A stretch of DNA of 64,000 nucleotides from Paraglaciecola algarum. GTDB lineage: Bacteria; Pseudomonadota; Gammaproteobacteria; Enterobacterales; Alteromonadaceae. The notes under the pieces are model-generated. The model was given only the letters and a program-made list of their open reading frames with translations. It was not told the DNA's origin and did not search any database. The stretch is taken from positions 1-64,000 of the forward strand of contig NZ_JAKGAS010000007.1 of NCBI RefSeq assembly GCF_021532655.1. Reading direction: 5' to 3'. Each line of letters opens with the position of its first letter. Position 1 is the first letter of the stretch. Below, piece by piece: positions 45,905-56,094 of the stretch. A program made the position numbers and the translations under genes.

Positions 45905-46537
45905 TTACTCCTTCGGCTCTACTTGTTCAGGACGGATAGTACGAATCGCCCAAATCAAGCCACCAATCAAAAAGAAAGAGCTGAAAGGTAAAATCAATAA
46001 ACCATTACCTTGATACCAACCACCATTTTGAACAAGTTCTAATACAGGGAAACCTAAAATTGTACCGAAACCAAATAACTCTTTAATGGTACCAATAACA
46101 ATCAATACCATAGAGTAACCTAAGCCGTTACCAATTCCGTCTAAGAAAGACATCATAGGTGGACTCTTCATGGCGTATGCTTCTGCTCGTCCCATTACAA
46201 TACAGTTTGTAATGATCAAGCCAACAAACACCGAGAGTTGCTTAGAAATCTCGTAAGAATACGCTTTCAATATTTGGTCAACTACTATTACCAATGAAGC
46301 AATAATAGTCATTTGAATAATAATCCTAACACTCGATGGTATTTGAGTACGGATTAATGAGATAAACAAACTAGCAAATGCTGTTACCGCTGTTAACGCT
46401 AACGACATAACCAAAGCTGTTTCTAATTTAGTAGTAATTGCAAGCGCCGAACATACGCCCAGTACTTGTAGAGCAATTGGGTTGTTGTCTAGAACCGGTC
46501 CAAACAATACCTTTTTCATTTCTTTAACGTCAGCCAT
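45905..46537 (-). CDS. nqrD: Na+-NQR subunit D
   Basis: A 210-residue membrane subunit homologous to NqrE. Conserved Cys lie in [13 protein letters not shown] and [18 protein letters not shown], matching the ligands of the Fe site shared with NqrE. Six membrane segments and a positively charged end ([10 protein letters not shown]). The gene lies 12 bases after nqrC. Together with NqrB-E it forms the membrane part of the pump. Confidence 0.97.
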   Translation of the reverse strand: MADVKEMKKVLFGPVLDNNPIALQVLGVCSALAITTKLETALVMSLALTAVTAFASLFISLIRTQIPSSVRIIIQMTIIASLVIVVDQILKAYSYEISKQLSVFVGLIITNCIVMGRAEAYAMKSPPMMSFLDGIGNGLGYSMVLIVIGTIKELFGFGTILGFPVLELVQNGGWYQGNGLLILPFSSFFLIGGLIWAIRTIRPEQVEPKE

Positions 46538-46549
46538 TGTGTGAACTCC

Positions 46550-47308
46550 TTACGATTTCCAAGTTTTATTTTTTAGGTAAGGGCCGTAACCATTTTCACC
46601 TAACCAATAAGACAATGTGTTTTGTACACCGTTACTTGTCAACGTCGCACCAGAAAGCCCATCGACAGCATATGGATCAGCTGGATTTGCATTTTTCTTG
46701 ACCTGAATAGCCACTTCGCCTTCGTTAAACAATTTTTTACCGTCCCACTTGGCTTTCCAGCTAGGGTTCAAGACTTCGCCACCTAACCCTGGGGTTTCTT
46801 TTTGTTGATAATAAATCAGTTCACGAACTGTATTACCATCAGCGTCAATCGCTAAGAAACCGTACATTAAGTCCCACAGACCACTACCATGCACAGGTAA
46901 AATGATACGTGACACTTCACCAGCATCATCTTTAACAACATAGATGCTTGCAATACTAGCTCGTTGTTGAAAGCCAACATTACTACCTTCAACCTTAACC
47001 GAGTATTCAGCCATTTTGGCAGCTTTATACATGTCGTAGTTATCAGAAGGTTTTTCTACGTATTGGCCAGTTGCTAGGTCAATGTACTTTTCTTCAACGT
47101 ATTTGGCAAAGGTACCAGCAATATCACCGGCAGCTTTATCCATTAAACCTGCAGCTTGAACAATATTTGATTGTTTATCTAATGCTGCGTTTGTTTGTTG
47201 TAACGAACGTAAACCAACTGCTGCGCCAGATACAATAATCGAACAAACTAAACATACAGCAACAACAACACCTACTGTTTTTCCTAAAGTTTCTTTTTTA
47301 GCCGACAC
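46550..47308 (-). CDS. nqrC: Na+-NQR subunit C
   Basis: Membrane-anchored periplasmic subunit carrying covalent FMN on T222 of S-G-A-T ([12 protein letters not shown]), put there by ApbE. It has 252 residues and one membrane helix (about 10-32). The start is GTG at 47308: GGAGG lies seven bases upstream and the product begins [13 protein letters not shown]. The longer frame to 47344 is an artefact of reading into nqrB. With this start, nqrC overlaps the end of nqrB by 11 bases. Confidence 0.96.
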   Translation of the reverse strand: MSAKKETLGKTVGVVVAVCLVCSIIVSGAAVGLRSLQQTNAALDKQSNIVQAAGLMDKAAGDIAGTFAKYVEEKYIDLATGQYVEKPSDNYDMYKAAKMAEYSVKVEGSNVGFQQRASIASIYVVKDDAGEVSRIILPVHGSGLWDLMYGFLAIDADGNTVRELIYYQQKETPGLGGEVLNPSWKAKWDGKKLFNEGEVAIQVKKNANPADPYAVDGLSGATLTSNGVQNTLSYWLGENGYGPYLKNKTWKS

Positions 47309-48515
47309 GAGCGATCCTCCGTTTAATATTACTTTGGGCAACAAAATAATCGAACAAAGGAGCCCACAAGTTAGCGAATAAGATGGCCAACATCATGCCT
47401 TCAGGGAAAGCAGGGTTGATAACACGCACCATGACACACATTACGCCAATCAAAATACCGTATGCCCATTTACCTTGATTGGTAAATGATGCAGAAACAG
47501 GGTCAGTCGCCATAAAGAACATACCAAAGGCAAAACCACCTGTAACAATATGCCAGGTTGCCGGCATAGCAAACATTGGATTAGTATCACTACCGATCAT
47601 ATTTAGTAATGTACTTAATGCTGCTCCACCAATTAACACACCCAATACAATTCGCCATGAGGCAATACGCATGTAAATTAGGAATAAACCACCTAAGGCA
47701 ATAGCTAAAGTCGATACTTCACCAACAGAGCCTTGGATATTACCGAAGAATGCATTCCACCAATCAGCGTTCATACTCCAATCTGTAATGCTACCTGATG
47801 CAGCCTGACTTAAGGCTGTTGCACCCGAATATCCATCTGCAGCTACCCAAATCGCATCACCAGAAATTTGTCCAGGATAAGCAAAATAAAGGAATGCACG
47901 ACCAGACAATGCTGGGTTTAAGAAGTTACGGCCAGTACCACCAAATATTTCTTTAGCGATTACTACACCAAATGTAATACCTAACGCGGCTTGCCATAAA
48001 GGAATGGTAGCCGGCAAGGTCAAAGCAAATAACACTGAAGTAACGAAGAAACCTTCGTTAATTTCATGTTTACGTACCGATGCAAATAAGACTTCCCAGA
48101 ATCCACCAACAATAAAGACTGTTGCATATATGGGTAAGAAGAAACATGCGCCGTAAAGCATCATGCCTATCCAAGTACTATCAGCATTTAGCTGACCACC
48201 AAACATTTCAAACAAACCTGCTTGCCAAAATGCTGTAGCTGTATCAGCCCAGACTGCACCACCTAAAATAGCTTCGTGAGCTTGTGCACCTACATTGTAC
48301 ATACCGTAAAACATAGCTGGGAATGTTGCCATCCACACCATGATCATAATACGTTTTAAATCGATACTGTCTTTTACGTGAGTAGTCGATTTATTAACAG
48401 TTCCTGGAGTATAAAAAATGGTGGCTGCAGCTTCATAAAGCGCATACCATTTTTCGTACTTTCCACCGGCTTCAAAATCCGGCTCAATTTTTTCTAAAAA
48501 TGCCTTTAAGCCCAT
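47298..48515 (-). CDS. nqrB: Na+-NQR subunit B
   Basis: Largest membrane subunit, with riboflavin and a covalent FMN, central to sodium transfer. It has 405 residues with about ten hydrophobic segments. The FMN attachment site is T233 in [10 protein letters not shown], close to the position in Vibrio. The block [20 protein letters not shown], which carries conserved polar residues of the channel, is intact. It starts three bases before... the nqrA stop region, with only two bases between genes, and overlaps nqrC at its 3' end. Confidence 0.96.
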   Translation of the reverse strand: MGLKAFLEKIEPDFEAGGKYEKWYALYEAAATIFYTPGTVNKSTTHVKDSIDLKRIMIMVWMATFPAMFYGMYNVGAQAHEAILGGAVWADTATAFWQAGLFEMFGGQLNADSTWIGMMLYGACFFLPIYATVFIVGGFWEVLFASVRKHEINEGFFVTSVLFALTLPATIPLWQAALGITFGVVIAKEIFGGTGRNFLNPALSGRAFLYFAYPGQISGDAIWVAADGYSGATALSQAASGSITDWSMNADWWNAFFGNIQGSVGEVSTLAIALGGLFLIYMRIASWRIVLGVLIGGAALSTLLNMIGSDTNPMFAMPATWHIVTGGFAFGMFFMATDPVSASFTNQGKWAYGILIGVMCVMVRVINPAFPEGMMLAILFANLWAPLFDYFVAQSNIKRRIARVG

Positions 48516-48517
48516 GA

Positions 48518-49858
48518 TTAACCCTCTTTCTCAATCTGGTCTAAACATTCACGTAAGACCGGGCCATAGTTATATTTACCTGGGCAAACATAAGTACATA
48601 AAGCCAAATCTTCTTCGTCTAGTTCTAAGCAACCTAAGGTTTGCGCACCATCTGTATCACCTGAAAGTAAATCTCTCAGTAGCAAGGTAGGCAAAATGTC
48701 TAACGGCATAATGCGTTCGTAGTTACCAATTGGCACCATTGAACGATCTGAACCATTAGTTGTTGTTGTCATACTGAACAACTTCTTAGGACTTAAATGC
48801 CCAAGATAAGCGCGGGTAATTGAATGTTGATTCACACCTGGCTTGATCCAACCGAAAAGCTCTTTTTCACGACCTTCACGCAACACTGACACTTGGTTGT
48901 GGAAACGACCTAAATAACCATGAACACCGTGAGCATTGGTACCCTGTAATACAGAACCAGATAACACACGTAAATCACCGTCATTAACTTCATTAGCAGT
49001 CAGTTCAGCAAGATCAGCACCTAGTAAGGTACGAACCAAACGAGGATTTTTCACCTCTGGACCACCTAGAGCAACCACTTTACGGTTGTCTAACTCACCT
49101 GTGGTAAATAAGCTACCAATGGCAAGTACATCTTGATATCCAACATGCCAAACAGTTTTGTTTGCACCGGCAGAGTCCAAGAAGTGGATATGAGTTCCGA
49201 CTAAGCCAGCAGGATGAACTCCCGCAAATTCATTTACATCAACATTCGCATCGCCAGTTGCAATATCTGCCCCAGGCGCTTTGTTGACGTACACTTTGCC
49301 GTCAGTTAAGCAAGTTAATACTTTTAAACCATTAGCAAAATCTTCAGTACGTTCGGCAATCACTAATTGCGGATCAGCCGCTAATGGATTGGTATCCATA
49401 ACGCTTACAAAAATTGAGCTCGGTTTTGAGTCTAACGCTGGTGCTTTACTAAATGGGCGAGTTCTAATCGCGGTCCACATACCAGAGTTAACTAAATTTT
49501 CTTGGACTTTAGCAGCGTCTAATGAACCCAGCTCAGCGCTGCTATATTTAGCAAACTCTTCACTTTCTTCACCTTCCAGTTGAATAACAACCGACTGCAA
49601 AACACGTTTTGCACCCCGGTTAACTTCAACCACATTACCCGCAGCTGGAGCAGTAAACTTAACACCAGGATTCTTTTTATCGACAAAAAGAACTTGGCCT
49701 TTTTTTACCTTGTCTCCAACTTGGATATGCATGGTTGGACGCATACCGACATATTCTTCACCCAAAATAGCCACTCTTGTGACAGAGTTTCCATCTTGAA
49801 TACTTTGTTGTGGCGACCCCTGAATAGGGAGGTCTAACCCTTTCGTGATTTTTATCAT
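48518..49858 (-). CDS. nqrA: Na+-NQR subunit A
   Basis: Cytosolic peripheral subunit of the sodium-pumping NADH:quinone oxidoreductase, implicated in ubiquinone binding. It has 446 residues from ATG 49858, giving the family N-terminus [18 protein letters not shown]. The GTG four codons upstream is less likely. Signatures: [59 protein letters not shown], and a Cys-bearing C-terminus ([15 protein letters not shown]). It is the first gene of the operon; a 12-base perfect dyad lies in its leader. Confidence 0.96.
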   Translation of the reverse strand: MIKITKGLDLPIQGSPQQSIQDGNSVTRVAILGEEYVGMRPTMHIQVGDKVKKGQVLFVDKKNPGVKFTAPAAGNVVEVNRGAKRVLQSVVIQLEGEESEEFAKYSSAELGSLDAAKVQENLVNSGMWTAIRTRPFSKAPALDSKPSSIFVSVMDTNPLAADPQLVIAERTEDFANGLKVLTCLTDGKVYVNKAPGADIATGDANVDVNEFAGVHPAGLVGTHIHFLDSAGANKTVWHVGYQDVLAIGSLFTTGELDNRKVVALGGPEVKNPRLVRTLLGADLAELTANEVNDGDLRVLSGSVLQGTNAHGVHGYLGRFHNQVSVLREGREKELFGWIKPGVNQHSITRAYLGHLSPKKLFSMTTTTNGSDRSMVPIGNYERIMPLDILPTLLLRDLLSGDTDGAQTLGCLELDEEDLALCTYVCPGKYNYGPVLRECLDQIEKEG

Positions 49859-49890
49859 ACGCAATAGCACTACTCTAAATTAATACACAG

Positions 49891-49945
49891 CACCATTAGG
49901 TTCTTTTGCCACAAATCCTAAAATTTCAGTAAAAACCTAATGGTG
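49891..49945 (-). promoter_or_regulatory. Inverted repeat in the nqrA leader
   Basis: A perfect 12-base inverted repeat, CACCATTAGGTT at 49891-49902 and AACCTAATGGTG at 49934-49945, separated by 31 bases, lies 33-87 bases upstream of the nqrA start. As RNA it could form a closed stem; as DNA it could be two operator half-sites. Function not known. Confidence 0.5.
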
Positions 49946-50214
49946 ATGAGTATTTTATGCCTATATAAGGTTGTTTAAATTAATTCGCTGCAACCGCTTG
50001 CGAACCGTATGAGATGTTCAAAACCCTTATAAAATGTGTGCCTAATCAAAATGCACAACACCATTATCATATTTCGCTTGGGTTTAGCCTCGGAATTTTA
50101 ACATTAACCGCACCCGATCTTCCACGCAAATTATTGTTTAAACGCCTTTTTTGTGTGGTTTTTATGTATTTTTCTTCAAAAACCCCCTTAGAAAGGTAGA
50201 CTAATTTTCCAAAA

Positions 50215-50241
50215 TAAAAAAACCGCCATTTTAGGCGGTTT
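50215..50241 (-). terminator. Rho-independent terminator of fabV
   Basis: On the minus strand AAACCGCC pairs with GGCGGTTT around a six-base loop and runs into TTTTTTATTTT. It is 25 bases after the fabV stop. Confidence 0.88.
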
Positions 50242-50265
50242 ATTTTTAATCAATATTTTGCTAAA

Positions 50266-51444
50266 TTACCAACCAGCTAAAGTGTCTACTTCAGCTTCAT
50301 AGTCCACACTTTCTAAATCAAAGCCAAACAACTTCAAAAATTCATGATGATAACCAGCATAATCACTTAACTCATGAAAATTTTCTTGGGTCACTTGATC
50401 CCACAATGCTTTGATTTTAGCTTGAGTGGCATCATTGGTTTCTTTGCCATTCATATACAAGCGACCATTTTCATCAACAGTTGGCTTAGCTTGATTTAAT
50501 TTTTCGTTAAACAAATCATAAATTTGTTCAATACAACCCTGATGTGTACCTTCTTCTTTCATCACTTTATAAATTAATGAAATATACAAAGGCATAACAG
50601 GAATAGCGGAACTAGCTTGGGTGACCAATGCTTTTAACGAAGATACATAAGCCTGAACGTTTTTAGACGCTTTACTTTTAACTATAGCCGCTGCTGCCCG
50701 ATCTAAATCTTCTTTAGCTTTACCGATAGTCGCTTGTCCGTAAATCGGCCAAGTTAACTCTTTACCTACATAGGTGTAAGCTGTGGTTTTGCAATTATCC
50801 GCTAATAGATCTGCTTGATCTAATGCATCTAACCACAACTCCCAATCTTCGCCACCCATAACTTTAATGGTGTTTTGAATTTCTTCTTCGCTAGCTGGCT
50901 CTAAGCTGATGTCATGCACCTTGTCTTTGTCTGTGTCATAAGTCTTAGTGGTATAAGCTTGGCCAACAGGCTTTAAGGTCGATTTATATACTTCACCTGT
51001 TTCTGGATCGGTACGACGTGGGGAAGCCAAGCTATAAATAACCAGGTCAACTTTACCCATATCAGCTTTAAGAGTGTCGATAACTTGCTGTTTCATTTCT
51101 TTTGAAAACGCATCACCATTTAAAGTTTTGGCATACAAGCCTGCTTCTTTAGCCTTAGCATGAAATCCAGCTGTATTGTACCAACCAGCCGTACCTGTTT
51201 TGCGCTCGGTTGGCTCTTTCTCAAAACACACACCTAAAGTTTTTGCGCCGCCACCAAATGCTGACACGATACGAGACGCCAAGCCATAACCTGTTGAACA
51301 ACCTAACACCAAAACATTTTTAGCAGTATTAGGCACATCACCTTGGCTTTTTACATAATCAATTTGTTGTTGAACACTTGCGGCACAACCTACTGGATGA
51401 GCATTTGTACAGATAAAGCCTCTGATTTTGGGCTTGATTACCAT
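50266..51444 (-). CDS. fabV: trans-2-enoyl-ACP/CoA reductase FabV
   Basis: NADH-dependent enoyl reductase that completes each cycle of fatty-acid elongation; this type resists triclosan. The 392 residues begin MVIKPKIRGFICTNAHPVGC. The cofactor site is VLVLGCSTGYGLASRI, VIYSLASPRRTDPETGEVYK is the second signature, and the catalytic Tyr-x8-Lys is within YTYVGKELTWPIYGQATIGKA. Length is typical (about 395). It is a single gene with its own terminator. Confidence 0.95.
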   Translation of the reverse strand: MVIKPKIRGFICTNAHPVGCAASVQQQIDYVKSQGDVPNTAKNVLVLGCSTGYGLASRIVSAFGGGAKTLGVCFEKEPTERKTGTAGWYNTAGFHAKAKEAGLYAKTLNGDAFSKEMKQQVIDTLKADMGKVDLVIYSLASPRRTDPETGEVYKSTLKPVGQAYTTKTYDTDKDKVHDISLEPASEEEIQNTIKVMGGEDWELWLDALDQADLLADNCKTTAYTYVGKELTWPIYGQATIGKAKEDLDRAAAAIVKSKASKNVQAYVSSLKALVTQASSAIPVMPLYISLIYKVMKEEGTHQGCIEQIYDLFNEKLNQAKPTVDENGRLYMNGKETNDATQAKIKALWDQVTQENFHELSDYAGYHHEFLKLFGFDLESVDYEAEVDTLAGW

Positions 51445-51555
51445 GTGATATTCCTATTTGAAAAAGAGTAAGAGTTAACATCCACTATTGTAGAGGCCAT
51501 ATTCAGATAAACAAATCTGAACAGCTAACCTCTACCTAATGAGATGTTAAAGTTA

Positions 51556-52671
51556 TTAGTTTTGAACTGAGCGGTTTTTATAATACTCATGCTCAGAAAT
51601 CTGATGATACTGACTGACTTTATTTTGAAACTCTGAGTAAGATTCATACACTTTCTTGAAAGTGGCATCTAAAGCCGATTGTTCTTGCATGACTTCAGTC
51701 GAAGCAAGCTTTAACGCTTTCATCACATCTGCTGGTAAGGCACGCATATCTACATTATGAGTATCTTTTAAAGACTGCATGGCGGTATTATTGCGCGCGG
51801 TATATTCATCTAACATGTCTTGATTGACTGCGCGGGTTGCCACTTCAACAATAGCTTGTAAGTCTTTTGGTAAAGCATTAAACGCATCTTCGTTAACAAT
51901 AAACTCTAAAACAGGGCCAGGTTCATGCCAACCTGAATAATAGTAATAATCTGCAGCTTTATATAAACCAAATGCCAAATCATTGTATGGACCAACCCAT
52001 TCGGTCGCGTCAATTGCGCCGGATTGCAAAGACGTAAATAACTCACCACCGGTTAACGCCACTGGAATACCGCCAAGCTTTTTAAATACTTCTCCACCTA
52101 AACCTGGAATACGCATTTTTAAACCTTGGATATCTTCAATACTATTGATTTCTTTTTTGAACCAGCCCGCCATTTGTACGCCTGTGTTACCACCTGCAAA
52201 CGGAATGAGTCCAAATGGTTTATATACTTCGCGCCATAACTCCATGCCGCCGCCATAATGCAACCAAGCATTAGTTTCTTGGGCGTTCATGCCAAAAGGG
52301 ATAGTGGTAAAAATTTGTGCTGCCGCAGCTTTACCTTTCCAATAATAAGCCCCTGAGTGACCCATTTGCACTGTTCCTTGAGATACCGCATCAAACACTT
52401 CAAAACCTGGTACTAACTCGCCTGCGCCATACACTTTTACGGTTAGGCGACCACCAGACATTTTCTCAACATATTCAGAGAAGGTCTCAGGCGCACGGCC
52501 AAGGCCAGGAAAGTTCTTAGGCCAAGAGGTGACCATTTTCCACTGATAACTTTGTTGTGTTTGAGCCGCTGGATCAGAACTTGTTTTTTCTTGTCCGCAA
52601 GCAATTAACAAAAAGGAAAGAGCAATAAAAATTGAGGACTTAATAAAACGTCCGAATGTAACATTAAGCAT
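51556..52671 (-). CDS. TRAP transporter substrate-binding lipoprotein (DctP family)
   Basis: Extracytoplasmic solute receptor of a TRAP transporter. The 371-residue precursor carries a lipobox (LLIAC, C25) so it is membrane-anchored, whereas many DctP proteins are soluble. The DctP fold is evident: YQWKMVTSWPKNFPGLGRAP, VQMGHSGAYYWKGKAAAAQI, the conserved-Arg region LKMRIPGLGGEVFKKLGG and ALTGGELFTSLQSGAIDATE. This subgroup resembles the keto-acid-binding TakP type. It closes the DctQ-DctM-DctP operon, seven bases after DctM. Confidence 0.9.
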   Translation of the reverse strand: MLNVTFGRFIKSSIFIALSFLLIACGQEKTSSDPAAQTQQSYQWKMVTSWPKNFPGLGRAPETFSEYVEKMSGGRLTVKVYGAGELVPGFEVFDAVSQGTVQMGHSGAYYWKGKAAAAQIFTTIPFGMNAQETNAWLHYGGGMELWREVYKPFGLIPFAGGNTGVQMAGWFKKEINSIEDIQGLKMRIPGLGGEVFKKLGGIPVALTGGELFTSLQSGAIDATEWVGPYNDLAFGLYKAADYYYYSGWHEPGPVLEFIVNEDAFNALPKDLQAIVEVATRAVNQDMLDEYTARNNTAMQSLKDTHNVDMRALPADVMKALKLASTEVMQEQSALDATFKKVYESYSEFQNKVSQYHQISEHEYYKNRSVQN

Positions 52672-52678
52672 AGTGTTT

Positions 52679-54046
52679 TCAACCGTATAAGTTTTCAGGT
52701 AACCAAGTAACTAAATTAGGCCATTTCGCCATAGCGATTAACAGCATAATTTGGATCGCAATAAACGGCAATACACCTTTATAGATATCAGTCGTTTTCA
52801 CTGATTTAGGTGCAACACCACGTAAATAAAATAAAGCAAAACCAAAAGGTGGGGTCAAAAATGAAGTTTGCAAATTCACTGCAATCATAATTCCCAACCA
52901 AATAGGATCTATGCCCATGGCTAATAAAACAGGAGCAACCAGAGGCACAACTACAAAAGTAATTTCAATAAAATCTAGGATAAAACCTAAAACAAAAATC
53001 ACCACCATAACTAACAACACGGCTGTAAATACACCACCTGGCAAGCTATTAAATAATTGTTCGATTAACTCTTCGCCACCATAACCACGAAAAACTAACG
53101 AGAAAATTGATGCGCCAATCAAAATCAAAAACACCATAGAGGTTACTTTAGTGGTGTTCAACATCACTTCTTTTAACTTAGTTAAACTCAATTGCTTTTG
53201 GATTAACGCCAAAACAAGTGCGCCAGTTGCGCCCACACCTGCGGCTTCTGTCGGTGTGGCAAAGCCACCCAAAATAGCCCCGAGCACCAAAAAAATTAAA
53301 ACTAAAGGCGGCAATAAGGCATTTAATAACTGCGGGATAGAAACGTTACTGGCTTGAGGGGCAACTTTAGGTACTTTATGTGGCTGAAACCAAGTGACCA
53401 TGACCACATACAATAAATACAAAGAAACCAAAATCATGCCAGGCACAATTGCGCCAACAAACAAATCCCCTACCGAAACAGACTCAGGGGAAAATATACC
53501 CATATTAAGTTGGGCTTTTTGATAGGCACTGGATAACACATCACCTAACAAAACGAGCGCAATAGAAGGAGGAATGATTTGCCCTAAGGTACCTGTTGCA
53601 CAAATACTGCCAGTGGCAAAACTAGGCGCATAACCTTGTTTGAGCATAGTAGGCAAAGATAACAAACCCATAGTCACTACTGTAGCGCCAACAATGCCAG
53701 TGCTGGCCGCAAGTAATGCTCCAACCAATATAACCGAGATAGCCAAACCACCCCGATATTGACCAAATAATTGGGTCATAGCGTTGAGTAGATTTTCAGC
53801 GACTTTAGATTTTTCTAATACCACACCCATAAATACAAAAAGAGGCACCGCGATAAGCGTTTGGTTAGTCACTATGCCGTATAGTCGACTAGGCAATGCA
53901 TGCAGATATGCGCTTTCAAAACCACCTGTCATTACGCCCACACCGGCAAAAATTAAAGCCGTACCCGCTAAAGAATAAGCTACGGGGAAGCCCAACAATA
54001 ACACCGCACATACCACCACAAACATAAGTAACGAGATATATTCCAT
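52679..54046 (-). CDS. TRAP transporter large permease (DctM family)
   Basis: Na+-coupled membrane-transport subunit of 455 residues with 12 predicted membrane helices. Family motifs: FMGVVLEKSKVAENLLNAM, IVGATVVTMGLLSLPTML, SICATGTLGQIIPPSIALVL and GAILGGFATPTEAAGVGATG. In TRAP systems this subunit moves the substrate delivered by DctP with Na+. Its start overlaps the DctQ stop by one base, showing translational coupling. Confidence 0.94.
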   Translation of the reverse strand: MEYISLLMFVVVCAVLLLGFPVAYSLAGTALIFAGVGVMTGGFESAYLHALPSRLYGIVTNQTLIAVPLFVFMGVVLEKSKVAENLLNAMTQLFGQYRGGLAISVILVGALLAASTGIVGATVVTMGLLSLPTMLKQGYAPSFATGSICATGTLGQIIPPSIALVLLGDVLSSAYQKAQLNMGIFSPESVSVGDLFVGAIVPGMILVSLYLLYVVMVTWFQPHKVPKVAPQASNVSIPQLLNALLPPLVLIFLVLGAILGGFATPTEAAGVGATGALVLALIQKQLSLTKLKEVMLNTTKVTSMVFLILIGASIFSLVFRGYGGEELIEQLFNSLPGGVFTAVLLVMVVIFVLGFILDFIEITFVVVPLVAPVLLAMGIDPIWLGIMIAVNLQTSFLTPPFGFALFYLRGVAPKSVKTTDIYKGVLPFIAIQIMLLIAMAKWPNLVTWLPENLYG

Positions 54047-54594
54047 TACACCTCTCCCTTATCTGCTTCATCAATTTTTTGCGAATGTTTAATAATTAGA
54101 ATGTTACGGATTAATTCGGCGAGGCCCTGCAAGTTCATGCTTACCGCAAACAACAAAATCAGAGTTTTTAATACAAACACAAAGGCTAAGCCGCCAGCTT
54201 GGGGGGAAGACTCAAGGATTTGCCAAGACTTGATCACATAATCAAAACTCAGGGCCAAAATAAAACAATTCACAGGCATCAAAAGTAACAAAGTACCTAA
54301 AGTATCCACCCAAGCTTTTTTCTTTTGACTCATCTGTCGATAGAAAATATCCACTCGAACGTGTTCATTTACTTTTAAGGTATGTGCAGCGCCAAGCAAA
54401 AACACAGTAGCATGCAAATACATCACAGATTCTTGCATGGCTATCCAACCTAAATTAAAGCCATACCTTAGTACCACAATTAAAAAGGTGATTAACACCA
54501 TAAATAAGGTGAACCAGCTAACCAGTTTGCATAGTGATTGATGCACTAAGTCGATTTTATGCTGCAAACCTGTAGTGAGAGATGAAGAGTTCAT
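54046..54594 (-). CDS. TRAP transporter small permease (DctQ family)
   Basis: A 182-residue membrane protein with four hydrophobic segments. DctQ features: WFTLFMVLITFLIVVLRYGF, GWIAMQESVMYLHATVFLLG and HTLKVNEHVRVDIFYRQMS with the conserved R-V-D. It forms the membrane complex with DctM. It is first in the three-gene operon; the ~300-base region upstream must hold its promoter. Confidence 0.92.
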   Translation of the reverse strand: MNSSSLTTGLQHKIDLVHQSLCKLVSWFTLFMVLITFLIVVLRYGFNLGWIAMQESVMYLHATVFLLGAAHTLKVNEHVRVDIFYRQMSQKKKAWVDTLGTLLLLMPVNCFILALSFDYVIKSWQILESSPQAGGLAFVFVLKTLILLFAVSMNLQGLAELIRNILIIKHSQKIDEADKGEV

Positions 54595-54896
54595 AAAGGG
54601 GATATTGGTTTCTTATTTTTGTTACTACCGGATGACAACTTTAAGGTAGCTAAACGAATAATGTTATTAATATGTGAATGTTAATGGCATTTACAAAAAA
54701 TTGGAAGGAAGGGGCAGTTATAAGTAATTAACTTGTAATTATTCAGCTCGTCGCCTTATTGTCCAACTTCTGCGTTCGAAGTGCTCAAGTAGTACTCATA
54801 CGTTCTGCGCTTCTGCCTTGAATTTAAACAATATGGCTTAGATTTAAACAATTACGGAGATATACTGACTATGAAAATCAGCTTTAGCCAGTTGAA
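54595..54896. other. Intergenic region with an imperfect dyad
   Basis: No gene seen. The right half holds the 54735-54836 imperfect inverted repeat. The rest is AT-rich and should include the TRAP operon promoter, not resolved. Confidence 0.45.
54733..54838. repeat. Imperfect inverted repeat, possible interspersed palindrome
   Basis: CGCCTTATTGT at 54752-54762 is matched in reverse complement by ACAATATGGC around 54828-54837. Inside, TTCTGCG recurs and the centre contains the palindrome AGTAGTACT. The shape resembles the palindrome inside the element at 6933-7032 but not its sequence. Identity as a repeat family needs a genome search. Confidence 0.4.
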
Positions 54897-55211
54897 CTAC
54901 TGCTTTGAACCACCCAAACAATTAGGAGACTTAGGAAAATCGCCAAATAACTTTTGCCATTCGCTTTCTGTGTAGGTGTGCAAGGCTAAAGCGTGGATAT
55001 CATTTTGCAATTCATCTTTAAGCACGGCATTAACCGCTCTATGCCTGTTAATTAAACGCTCTCCAGAAAATTCTGGTGTCACTATCACAACTTTAAAATG
55101 ACTTTCAGAACCTTCAGGCACATTGTGCATAAAACTTTCGTTTATCACTTCTAAATGTTCAGGTTTAAAATGAGATAAGAGTTTGTTTTCTATATTATTT
55201 TGGATGTTCAT
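54897..55211 (-). CDS. bolA: BolA family protein
   Basis: A 104-residue protein of the BolA family, which works with monothiol glutaredoxins in iron-sulphur trafficking and affects cell shape under stress. The signatures HFKVVIVTPEFSGERLINRH (with the helix-turn motif) and HALALHTYTESEW with the conserved His are present. The N-terminal helix (IENKLLSHFKPEHLEVINES) is typical. Monocistronic, about 215 bases downstream of the alkB-like gene. Confidence 0.9.
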   Translation of the reverse strand: MNIQNNIENKLLSHFKPEHLEVINESFMHNVPEGSESHFKVVIVTPEFSGERLINRHRAVNAVLKDELQNDIHALALHTYTESEWQKLFGDFPKSPNCLGGSKQ

Positions 55212-55426
55212 ATGTGTTCCTCTTTCAATGCCTATTAAGCGGATAAAGCTCCAGAGAAATATTTTTTGTTGATTTTATTATTGTCTATTTCAAACTTAAC
55301 TTTAGCTACAAAAAGCATGTTCCGTCACTAAGTTTTCAATCAACCTTAGTGTTTTTCAGTTAACTTGTTGAGTGCTAGCGATATATATTTAATGAGGTAT
55401 TTTACCAGTTTTAATATCAAAAAGTA

Positions 55427-56056
55427 TTAAAAATCACTATTTTTCTTTATAGATCTGAAGGTTAGATTAACCCTAGGCCCTAATACTTTTTTACTTTTGG
55501 CCACGCCATGTTGCCAATTAGCTTGAGTGCCACCTTTCATCACTAACAAACTGCCAGATTCTAAAGGTAACCTCAGTTTTTGAGTAGAGTGATTATGATA
55601 AAAATCTAGGTTACGGGTTTCACCAAAACTTAAAGATGCTATCACCGGGTTTTGGCCTAACTCTTTTTCATCATCTGCATGACGACCCACTCCATCAGCG
55701 CCATTCCGGTAAAGATTTGCCAATACCGAATTAAACTGAGTTTTAGTAGTTTGTTCGCATATCTTTTTTAATTCCAATAACTCTTTAGTCCAAGTTTGTG
55801 GCTGCATAGTTAATCCTGAATACTCATAAGCAGCGTCGTCATCGCCATACCAAGCTTGAAGTCTAGGGACATTAAAAATTTTACCATACAGGGTAATTTG
55901 ATCTTTTTTCCACAAGATAGTTTGCTGTAAAATAACCATCAACTCAGACGCTCTTGGCGGCGGGATAAAATTTGGATAATAAACTACGTCGGCGTCAGGC
56001 ATATGTAAAATGATAGGCGTGTTATCATAGTCACTATCGAACAAAGATTGTTGCAT
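55427..56056 (-). CDS. AlkB-like 2-oxoglutarate/Fe(II)-dependent dioxygenase
   Basis: Repairs alkylated bases by oxidative demethylation. About 209 residues, closest in layout to the ALKBH2-like bacterial group. The iron ligands are in GVGRHADDEKELG (H-x-D) and the second His in NWQHGVAKS; the 2-oxoglutarate-binding Arg is in PRVNLTFRSI. NLYRNGADGVGRHADDE and IASLSFGETRNLDFYH are signature stretches. ATG 56056 is preferred to the TTG six bases upstream. It is divergent from rlmG with only 38 bases between starts. Confidence 0.9.
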   Translation of the reverse strand: MQQSLFDSDYDNTPIILHMPDADVVYYPNFIPPPRASELMVILQQTILWKKDQITLYGKIFNVPRLQAWYGDDDAAYEYSGLTMQPQTWTKELLELKKICEQTTKTQFNSVLANLYRNGADGVGRHADDEKELGQNPVIASLSFGETRNLDFYHNHSTQKLRLPLESGSLLVMKGGTQANWQHGVAKSKKVLGPRVNLTFRSIKKNSDF

Positions 56057-56094
56057 GATCAATCAACTCTTAAAAATGTACTCATTTGGAGCTT

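Larger units (their letters stand above)
49859..50265. other. nqr leader and fabV terminator region
   Basis: About 400 bases with no convincing gene. It holds a long-range inverted repeat next to nqrA and the fabV terminator. A 61-codon frame on the plus strand (50014-50199) has no ribosome site and unremarkable composition and is not called. No clear promoter hexamers were assigned. Confidence 0.5.

Noticed and set aside
47309..47344. Longer nqrC start
   Set aside because: It reads into nqrB and lacks a ribosome site; the GTG at 47308 has GGAGG.
45293..49858. Confusing the operon with the Rnf complex
   Set aside because: Gene order A-F, NqrA and NqrF architecture, apbE and nqrM all identify NQR.
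50014..50199. 61-codon plus-strand frame in the nqr/fabV gap
   Set aside because: No ribosome site, no family resemblance, and it ends just before a terminator of the opposite gene; could not be supported.
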